Assembly (NCBI GenBank): GCA_040954595.2 | Contig: CM082594.2 | Coordinates: forward strand, 806,001 to 870,000 | Length of the DNA: 64,000 nt | From: Balanoglossus misakiensis | Lineage: Eukaryota > Hemichordata | Direction of reading: 5' to 3' | Shown here: positions 54,901-64,000 of the stretch, in pieces | How the letters are laid out: each line of letters starts with the position of its first letter | Position numbering within the stretch: the stretch's first letter is position 1 | Made by a program: the position numbers and the translations under genes | Notes under the pieces: generated by a model | Told to the model about the DNA's origin: nothing | Seen by the model: only the letters and a program-made list of their open reading frames with translations | Databases searched by the model: none

Positions 54901-56476
54901 GTCTTACCCGTCATTGGCACAAACAGTCTCAGGAATTAAGCTTTCAGCATACCAATGTAGCTATTATATTTACCACTTTTTGTAAGTGAAGCCTGACTGT
55001 CGCCTGTCTTAGGTCACCACCTCATAAGCGGTCTTACCCGTCATTGGCACAAACAGTCTCAGGAAGTTAGCTTTCAGCCTACCAATGAAGCTATTATATT
55101 TTCCACTTTTTGTAAGTGAAGCCTGACTGTCGCCTGTCTTAGGTCACCGACTCATAAGCGGTCTTACCCGTCATTGGCACAAACAGTCTCAGGAAGTAAG
55201 CTTTCAGCCTACCAATGTAGCTATTATATTTTCCACTTTTTGTAAGTGAAGCCTGACTGTCGCCTGTCTTAGGTCACCACTTCATAAGCGGTCTTACCCG
55301 TCATTGGCACAAACAGTCTCAGGAAGTAAGCTTTCAGCCTACCAATGTAGCTATTATATTTTCCACATTTTGTAAGTGAAGCCTGACTGTCGCCTGTCTT
55401 AGGTCACCACTTCATAAGCGGTCTTACCCGTCATTGGCACAAACAGTCTCAGGAAGTAAGCTTTCAGCCTACCAATGTAGCTATTGTATTTTCCACTTTT
55501 TGTAAGTAAAGCCTGACTGTCGCCTGTCTTAGGTCACCACTTCATAAGAGGTCTTACCCGTCATTGGCACAAACAGTCTCAGGAAGTAAGCTTTCAGCCT
55601 ACCAATGTAGCTATTGTATTTTCCACTTTTTGTAAGTGAAGCCTGACTGTCGCCTTTCTTAGGTCACCACTTCATAAGAGGTCTTACCCGTCATTGGCAC
55701 AAACAGTCTCAGGAGGTAAGCTTTCAGCCTACCAATGTAGCTATTGTATTTTCCACTTTTTGTAAGTGAAGCCTGACTGTCGCCTGTCTTAGGTCACCTC
55801 TTCATAAGCGGTCTTACCCGTCATTGGCACAAACAGTCTCAGGAAGTAAGCTTTCAGCCTACCAATGTAGCTATTGTATTTTCAACTTTTTGTAAGTGAA
55901 GCCTGACTGTCGCCTGTCTTAGGTCACCACTTCATAAGAGGTCTTACCCGTCATTGGCACAAACAGACTCAGGAAGTAAGCTTTAAGCCTACCAATGTAG
56001 CTATTGTATTTTCAACTTTTTGTAAGTGAAGCCTGACTGTCGCGTGTCTTAGGTCACCACTTCATAAGAGGTCTTACCCGTCATTGGCACAAACAGTCTC
56101 CGGAAGTAAGCTTTCAGCCTACTAATGTAGCTATTGTATTTTCCACTTTTTGTAAGTGAAGCCTGACTGTCGCCTGTCTTAGGTCACCACTTCATAAGCG
56201 GTCTTACCCGTCATTGGCACAAACAGTCTCAGGAAGTAAGCTTTCAGCCTACCAATGTAGCTATTATATTTTCCACTTTTTGTAAGTGAAGCCTGACTGT
56301 CGCCTGTCTTAGTTCACCACTTCATAAGCGGTCTTACCCGTCATTGGCACAAACAGTCTCCGGAAGTAAGCTTTCAGCCTACCAATGTAGCTATTGTATT
56401 TTCCACTTTTTGTAAGTGAAGCCTGACTGTCGCCTGTCTTAGGTCACCACTTCATAAGCGGTCTTACCCGACATTG
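48949..56476. repeat. 29-monomer tandem duplication, two copies of 3764 bp
   Basis: Copies about 48949-52712 and 52713-56476. CACCTCTTCATAAGCGG is at 51121 and 54885, and ACTGTTTGTA at 50431 and 54195; both offsets are 3764 (29 x 130 minus three 2-bp deletions). The breakpoint falls in CCCGACATTGGCACAAACAG: the upstream side joins ACAGGAAG at 52712, and the undisturbed version continues ACTCAGGAAG near 56478. The copies are almost identical (one seen difference, GACTGTCGCC against GAGTGTCGCC). Confidence 0.9.
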
Positions 56477-59460
56477 GCACAAACAGACTCAGGAAGTAAG
56501 CTTTCAGCCTACCAATGTAGCTATTGTATTTTCAACTTTTTGTAAGTGAAGCCTGACTGTCGCCTGTCTTAGGTCACCACTTCATAAGAGGTCTTACCCG
56601 TCATTGGCACAAACAGTCTCCGGAAGTAAGCTTTCAGCCTACCAATGTAGCTATTGTATTTTCCACTTTTTGTAAGTGAAGCCTGACTGTCGCCTGTCTT
56701 AGGTCACCACTTCATAAGCGGTCTTACCCGTCATTGGCACAAACAGTCTCATGAATTAAGCTTTCAGCATACCAATGTAGCTATTATATTTTCCACTTTT
56801 TGTAAGTGAAGCCTGACTGTCGCCTGTCTTAGGTCACCACATCATAAGCGGTCTTACCCGTCATTGGCACAAACAGTCTCAGGAAGTTAGCTTTCAGCCT
56901 ACCAATGAAGCTATTATATTTTCCACTTTTTGTAAGTGAAGCCTGACTGTCGCCTGTCTTAGGTCACCGACTCATAAGCGGTCTTACCCGTCATTGGCAC
57001 AAACAGTCTCAGGAAGTAAGCTTTCAGCCTACCAATGTAGCTATTATATTTTCCACTTTTTGTAAGTGAAGCCTGACTGTCGCCTGTCTTAGGTCACCAC
57101 TTCATAAGCGGTCTTACCCGTCATTGGCACAAACAGTCTCAGGAAGTAAGCTTTCAGCCTACCAATGTAGCTATTATATTTTCCACTTTTTGTAAGTGAA
57201 GCCTGACTGTCGCCTGTCTTAGGTCACCACTTCATAAGCGGTCTTACCCGTCATTGGCACAAACAGTCTCAGGAAGTAAGCTTTCAGCCTACCAATGTAG
57301 CTATTGTATTTTCCACTTTTTGTAAGTGAAGCCTGACTGTCGCCTGTCTTAGGTCACCACTTTATAAGCGGTCTTACCCGTCATTGGCACAAACAGTCTC
57401 AGGAAGTAAGCTTGCAGCCTACCTATGTAGCTATTGTATTTTCCACTTTTTGTAAGTGAAGCCTGACTGTCACCTGTCTTAGGTCACCACTTCATAAGCG
57501 GTCTTACCCGTCATTGGCACAAACAGTCTCAGGAAGTAAGCTTTCAGCCTACCAATGTAGCTATTATATTTTCCACTTTTTGTAAGTGAAGCCTGACTGT
57601 CGCCTGTCTTAGTTCACCACTTCATAAGCGGTCTTACCCGTCATTGGCACAAACAGTCTCAGGAATTAAGCTTTCAGCATACCAATGTAGCTATTATATT
57701 TACCACTTTTTGTAAGTGAAGCCTGACTGTCGCCTGTCTTAGGTCATCACCTCATAAGCGGTCTTACCCGTCATTGGCACAAACAGTCTCAGGAAGTTAG
57801 CTTTCAGCCTACCAATGAAGCTATTATATTTTCCACTTTTTGTAAGTGAAGCCTGACTGTCGCCTGTCTTAGGTCACCGACTCATAAGCGGTCTTACCCG
57901 TCATTGGCACAAACAGTCTCAGGAAGTAAGCTTTCAGCCTACCAATGTAGCTATTATATTTTCCACTTTTTGTAAGTGAAGCCTGACTGTCGCCTGTCTT
58001 AGGTCACCACTTCATAAGCGGTCTTACCCGTCATTGGCACAAACAGTCTCAGGAAGTAAGCTTTCAGCCTACCAATGTAGCTATTATATTTTCCACTTTT
58101 TGTAAGTGAAGCCTGACTGTCGCCTGTCTTAGGTCACCACTTCATAAGCGGTCTTACCCGTCATTGGCACAAACAGTCTCAGGAAGTAAGCTTTCAGCCT
58201 ACCAATGTAGCTATTGTATTTTCCACTTTTTGTAAGTGAAGCCTGACTGTCGCCTGTCTTAGGTCACCACTTCATAAGAGGTCTTACCCGTCATTGGCAC
58301 AAACAGTCTCAGTAAGTAAGCTTTCAGCCTACCAATGTAGCTATTGTATTTTCCACTTTTTGTAAGTGAAGCCTGACTGTCGCCTTTCTTAGGTCACCAC
58401 TTCAAAAGCGGTCTTACCCGTCATAGGCACAAACAGTCTCAGGAAGTAAGCTTTCAGCCTACCAATGTAGCTATTATATTTTCCACTTTTTGTAAGTGAA
58501 GCCTGACTGTCGCCTGTCTTAGGTCACCACTTCATAAGAGGTCTTACCCGTCATTGGCACAAACAGTCTCAGGAAGTAAGCTTTCAGCCTACCAATGTAG
58601 CTATTGTATTTTCAACTTTTTGTAAGTGAAGCCTGACTGTCGCCTGTCTTAGGTCACCACCTCATAAGCGGTCTTACCCGTCATTGGCACAAACAGTCTC
58701 AGGAAGTTAGCTTTCAGCCTACCAATGAAGCTATTATATTTTCCACTTTTTGTAAGTGAAGCCTGACTGTCGCCTGTCTTAGGTCACCGACTCATAAGCG
58801 GTCTTACCCGTCATTGGCACAAACAGTCTCAGGAAGTAAGCTTTCAGCCTACCAATGTAGCTATTATATTTTCCACTTTTTGTAAGTGAAGCCTGACTGT
58901 CGCCTGTCTTAGGTCACCACTTCATAAGCGGTCTTACCCGTCATTGGCACAAACAGTCTCAGGAATTAAGCTTTCAGCATACCAATGTAGCTATTATATT
59001 TACCACTTTTTGTAAGTGAAGCCTGACTGTCGCCTGTCTTAGGTCACCACCTCATAAGCGGTCTTACCCGTCATTGGCACAAACAGTCTCAGGAAGTTAG
59101 CTTTCAGCCTACCAATGAAGCTATTATATTTTCCACTTTTTGTAAGTGAAGCCTGACTGTCGCCTGTCTTAGGTCACCGACTCATAAGCGGTCTTACCCG
59201 TCATTGGCACAAACAGTCTCAGGAAGTAAGCTTTCAGCCTACCAATGTAGCTATTATATTTTCCACTTTTTGTAAGTGAAGCCTGACTGTCGCCTGTCTT
59301 AGGTCACCACTTCATAAGCGGTCTTACCCGTCATTGGCACAAACAGTCTCAGGAAGTAAGCTTTCAGCCTACCAATGTAGCTATTATATTTTCAACTTTT
59401 TGTAAGTGAAGCCTGACTGTCGCCTGTCTTAGGTCACCACTTCATAAGCGGTCTTACCCA

Positions 59461-62400
59461 TCATTGGCACAAACAGTCTCAGGAAGTAAGCTTTCAGCCT
59501 ACCAATGTAGCTATTGTATTTTCCACTTTTTGTAAGTGAAGCCTGACTGTCGCCTGTCTTAGGTCACCACTTTATAAGCGGTCTTACCCGTCATAGGCAC
59601 AAACAGTCTCGGGAAGTAAGCTTTCAGCCTACCAATGTAGCTATTGTATTTTCCACTTTTTGTAAGTGAAGCCTGACTGTCGCCTGTCTTAGGTCACCAC
59701 TTCATAAGTGTTCTTACCCGTCATTGGCACAAACAGTCTCAGGAAGTAAGCTTTCAGCCTACCAATGTAGCTATTATATTTTCCACTTTTTGTAAGTGAA
59801 GCATGACTGTCGCCTGTCTTAGGTCACCACTTCATAAGCGGTCTTACCCGTCATTGGCACAAACAGTCTCAGGAGGTAAGCTTTCAGCCTACCAATGTAG
59901 CTATTGTATTTTCCACTTTTTGTAAGTGAAGCCTGACTGTCGCCTGTCTTAGGTCACCACTTCATAAGAGGTCTTACCCGTCATTGGCACAAACAGTCTC
60001 AGGAAGTAAGCTTTCAGCCTACCAATGTAGCTATTATATTTTCCACTTTTTGTAAGTGAAGCCTGACTGTCGCCTGTCTTAGGTCACCTCTTCATAAGCG
60101 GTCTTACCCGTCATTGGCACAAACAGTCTCAGGAAGTAAGCTTTCAGCCTACCAATGTAGCTATTAAATTTTTTACTTTTTGTAAGTGAAGCCTGACTGT
60201 CGCCTGTCTTAGGTCACCACCTCATAAGCGGTCTTACCCGTCATTGGCACAAACAGTCTCAGGAAGTAAGCTTTCAGCCTACCAATGTAGCTATTATATT
60301 TTCCACTTTTTGTAAGTGAAGCCTGACTGTCGCCTGTCTTAGGTCACCACTTCATAAGCGGTCTTACCCGTCATTGGCACAAACAGTCTCAGGAAGTAAG
60401 CTTTCAGCCTACCAATGTAGCTATTATATTTTCCACTTTTTGTAAGTGAAGCCTGACTGTCGCCTGTCTTAGGTCACCACTTCATAAGTGGTCTTACCCG
60501 TCATTGGCACAAACAGTCTCAGGAAGTAAGCTTTCAGCCTACCAATGTAGCTATTGTATTTTCCACTTTTTGTAAGTGAAGCCTGACTGTCGCCTGTCTT
60601 AGGTCACCACTTCAAAAGCGGTCTTACCCGTCATAGGCACAAACAGTCTCAGGAAGTAAGCTTTCAGCCTACCAATGTAGCTATTATATTTTCCACTTTT
60701 TGTAAGTGAAGCCTGACTGTCGCCTGTCTTAGGTCACCACTTCATAAGAGGTCTTACCCGTCATTGGCACAAACAGTCTCAGGAAGTAAGCTTTCAGCCT
60801 ACCAATGTAGCTATTGTATTTTCAACTTTTTGTAAGTGAAGCCTGACTGTCGCCTGTCTTAGGTCACCACCTCATAAGCGGTCTTACCCGTCATTGGCAC
60901 AAACAGTCTCAGGAAGTTAGCTTTCAGCCTACCAATGAAGCTATTATATTTTCCACTTTTTGTAAGTGAAGCCTGACTGTCGCCTGTCTTAGGTCACCGA
61001 CTCATAAGCGGTCTTACCCGTCATTGGCACAAACAGTCTCAGGAAGTAAGCTTTCAGCCTACCAATGTAGCTATTATATTTTCCACTTTTTGTAAGTGAA
61101 GCCTGACTGTCGCCTGTCTTAGGTCACCACTTCATAAGCGGTCTTACCCGTCATTGGCACAAACAGTCTCAGGAAGTTAGCTTTCAGCCTACCAATGAAG
61201 CTATTATATTTTCCACTTTTTGTAAGTGAAGCCTGACTGTCGCCTGTCTTAGGTCACCGACTCATAAGCGGTCTTACCCGTCATTGGCACAAACAGTCTC
61301 AGGAAGTAAGCTTTCAGCCTACCAATGTAGCTATTATATTTTCCACTTTTTGTAAGTGAAGCCTGACTGTCGCCTGTCTTAGGTCACCGACTCATAAGCG
61401 GTCTTACCCGTCATTGGCACAAACAGTCTCAGGAAGTAAGCTTTCAGCCTACCAATGTAGCTATTATATTTTCCACTTTTTGTAAGTGAAGCCTGACTGT
61501 CGCCTGTCTTAGGTCACCACTTCATAAGCGGTCTTACCCATCATTGGCACAAACAGTCTCAGGAAGTAAGCTTTCAGCCTACCAATGTAGCTATTGTATT
61601 TTCCACTTTTTGTAAGTGAAGCCTGACTGTCGCCTGTCTTAGGTCACCACTTTATAAGCGGTCTTACCCGTCATAGGCACAAACAGTCTCGGGAAGTAAG
61701 CTTTCAGCCTACCAATGTAGCTATTGTATTTTCCACTTTTTGTAAGTGAAGCCTGACTGTCGCCTGTCTTAGGTCACCACTTCATAAGTGTTCTTACCCG
61801 TCATTGGCACAAACAGTCTCAGGAAGTAAGCTTTCAGCCTACCAATGTAGCTATTATATTTTCCACTTTTTGTAAGTGAAGCATGACTGTCGCCTGTCTT
61901 AGGTCACCACTTCATAAGCGGTCTTACCCGTCATTGGCACAAACAGTCTCAGGAGGTAAGCTTTCAGCCTACCAATGTAGCTATTGTATTTTCCACTTTT
62001 TGTAAGTGAAGCCTGACTGTCGCCTGTCTTAGGTCACCACTTCATAAGAGGTCTTACCCGTCATTGGCACAAACAGTCTCAGGAAGTAAGCTTTCAGCCT
62101 ACCAATGTAGCTATTATATTTTCCACTTTTTGTAAGTGAAGCCTGACTGTCGCCTGTCTTAGGTCACCTCTTCATAAGCGGTCTTACCCGTCATTGGCAC
62201 AAACAGTCTCAGGAAGTAAGCTTTCAGCCTACCAATGTAGCTATTAAATTTTTTACTTTTTGTAAGTGAAGCCTGACTGTCGCCTGTCTTAGGTCACCAC
62301 CTCATAAGCGGTCTTACCCGTCATTGGCACAAACAGTCTCAGGAAGTAAGCTTTCAGCCTACCAATGTAGCTATTATATTTTCCACTTTTTGTAAGTGAA

Positions 62401-63750
62401 GCCTGACTGTCGCCTGTCTTAGGTCACCACTTCATAAGCGGTCTTACCCGTCATTGGCACAAACAGTCTCAGGAAGTAAGCTTTCAGCCTACCAATGTAG
62501 CTATTATATTTTCCACTTTTTGTAAGTGAAGCCTGACTGTCGCCTGTCTTAGGTCACCACTTCATAAGTGGTCTTACCCGTCATTGGCACAAACAGTCTC
62601 AGGAAGTAAGCTTTCAGCCTACCAATGTAGCTATTGTATTTTCCACTTTTTGTAAGTGAAGCCTGACTGTCGCCTGTCTTAGGTCACCACTTCAAAAGCG
62701 GTCTTACCCGTCATAGGCACAAACAGTCTCAGGAAGTAAGCTTTCAGCCTACCAATGTAGCTATTATATTTTCCACTTTTTGTAAGTGAAGCCTGACTGT
62801 CGCCTGTCTTAGGTCACCACTTCATAAGAGGTCTTACCCGTCATTGGCACAAACAGTCTCAGGAAGTAAGCTTTCAGCCTACCAATGTAGCTATTGTATT
62901 TTCAACTTTTTGTAAGTGAAGCCTGACTGTCGCCTGTCTTAGGTCACCACCTCATAAGCGGTCTTACCCGTCATTGGCACAAACAGTCTCAGGAAGTTAG
63001 CTTTCAGCCTACCAATGAAGCTATTATATTTTCCACTTTTTGTAAGTGAAGCCTGACTGTCGCCTGTCTTAGGTCACCGACTCATAAGCGGTCTTACCCG
63101 TCATTGGCACAAACAGTCTCAGGAAGTAAGCTTTCAGCCTACCAATGTAGCTATTATATTTTCCACTTTTTGTAAGTGAAGCCTGACTGTCGCCTGTCTT
63201 AGGTCACCACTTCATAAGCGGTCTTACCCGTCATTGGCACAAACAGTCTCAGGAATTAAGCTTTCAGCATACCAATGTAGCTATTATATTTACCACTTTT
63301 TGTAAGTGAAGCCTGACTGTCGCCTGTCTTAGGTCACCACCTCATAAGCGGTCTTACCCGTCATTGGCACAAACAGTCTCAGGAAGTTAGCTTTCAGCCT
63401 ACCAATGAAGCTATTATATTTTCCACTTTTTGTAAGTGAAGCCTGACTGTCGCCTGTCTTAGGTCACCGACTCATAAGCGGTCTTACCCGTCATTGGCAC
63501 AAACAGTCTCAGGAAGTAAGCTTTCAGCCTACCAATGTAGCTATTATATTTTCCACTTTTTGTAAGTGAAGCCTGACTGTCGCCTGTCTTAGGTCACCAC
63601 TTCATAAGCGGTCTTACCCGTCATTGGCACAAACAGTCTCAGGAAGTAAGCTTTCAGCCTACCAATGTAGCTATTATATTTTCAACTTTTTGTAAGTGAA
63701 GCCTGACTGTCGCCTGTCTTAGGTCACCACTTCATAAGCGGTCTTACCCA
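59461..63750. repeat. 16/17-monomer higher-order repeat (2080 and 2210 bp)
   Basis: The marker GTCTTACCCA (for CCCG) ends at 59460, 61540 and 63750, so the spacings are 16 x 130 and 17 x 130. CTATTAAATTTTTTAC (60161 and 62241), TTCAAAAGCG (58401, 60611 and 62691) and TTTATAAGCG (59571, 61651 and 63861) keep the same order. The copies differ by gain or loss of one monomer near 61170/63250. A related copy begins before 58400. Confidence 0.88.
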
Positions 63751-64000
63751 TCATTGGCACAAACAGTCTCAGGAAGTAAGCTTTCAGCCTACCAATGTAG
63801 CTATTGTTTTTTCCACTTTTTGTAAGTGAAGCCTGACTGTCGCCTGTCTTAGGTCACCACTTTATAAGCGGTCTTACCCGTCATAGGCACAAACAGTCTC
63901 GGGAAGTAAGCTTTCAGCCTACCAATGTAGCTATTGTATTTTCCACTTTTTGTAAGTGAAGCCTGACTGTCGCCTTTCTTAGGTCACCACTTCATAAGAG

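Larger units (their letters stand above)
40487..64000. repeat. 130-bp satellite array, right block (about 181 monomers)
   Basis: Continuous head-to-tail 130-bp monomers to the window end, all in one orientation. Some are 128 bp because CAGTCTCAGG is reduced to CAGACAGG. Recurring variants (AAGCGG/AAGAGG/AAGTGT; TTGTATTTTCC/TTGTATTTTCAAC/TTATATTTTCC; AAGTAAGC/AAGTTAGC; AATGTAGC/AATGAAGC) mark monomer types and reveal higher-order repeats. No ORF, RNA gene or insertion was seen anywhere in these 23.5 kb. Confidence 0.97.

Noticed and set aside
27605-64000. CRISPR array
   Set aside because: The 130-bp unit repeats throughout its length with no variable spacers, and the context is eukaryotic satellite.
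40487-64000. tRNA or small RNA genes within the 130-bp satellite
   Set aside because: No A/B box pair, cloverleaf or terminator pattern recurs. Only a 5-bp CACTT/AAGTG stem was seen per monomer, too weak to call.

Overview
This window is eukaryotic, almost certainly animal, heterochromatin-like DNA: satellite arrays with transposable elements nested inside them. I found no host gene, tRNA, rRNA or CRISPR array. The animal assignment rests on two Ty3/Gypsy retrotransposons whose pol order is integrase before reverse transcriptase. That order is the hallmark of the Gmr1 group, first described from deuterostomes (fish, tunicates, sea urchins). A marine invertebrate or chordate genome fits; the species cannot be named from this sequence.

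Layout. (1) 1-27564 is a macrosatellite with units of about 1.9-2.5 kb. Each unit has an AT-rich core of about 950 bp, a poly-C tract, a short linker and an array of 81-bp GC-richer monomers. Both compartments are themselves alternating A/B repeat arrays (81+81 bp and about 167+167 bp). (2) Four insertions interrupt it: a 3' fragment of a LINE (4691-4877, target duplication AACGCT); a decayed Gmr1-like LTR element (19039-23121); an insertion of about 0.96 kb with hairpin ends (23657-24617); and a 715-bp MITE with a TTAA target duplication (25669-26383). (3) At 27565-27604 a chimeric 20-mer, present twice, joins the macrosatellite to a 130-bp satellite. (4) The 130-bp satellite fills 27605-29326 and 40487-64000, about 194 monomers, with clear higher-order repeats of 14, 29 and 16/17 monomers. 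(5) A second Gmr1-like LTR element (29327-40486, two 854-bp LTRs, target duplication GCGG) sits inside this satellite. Its pol is split by a 4.65-kb TIR element (32080-36733, TA target duplication) that carries a further internal inverted repeat.

The genes present belong to the retrotransposons. Element 2 has an intact-looking gag (SAP-like N terminus, coiled coil, SCAN-like capsid, CCHC knuckle) and a pol with DTG protease, DD35E integrase, YIDD reverse transcriptase and RNase H. That pol is broken by frameshifts and by the 4.65-kb insertion. Element 1 has lost most of gag, the protease and the integrase core, yet its LTRs differ at only about nine places, so it may have moved as a deletion derivative. 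The nesting gives a relative order of events: satellite first, then LTR element, then TIR element.

Coordinates of repeat boundaries are read by eye. Unit edges are conventions (I cut at the GAATTC that starts the AT-rich core). Array lengths may be affected by assembly.
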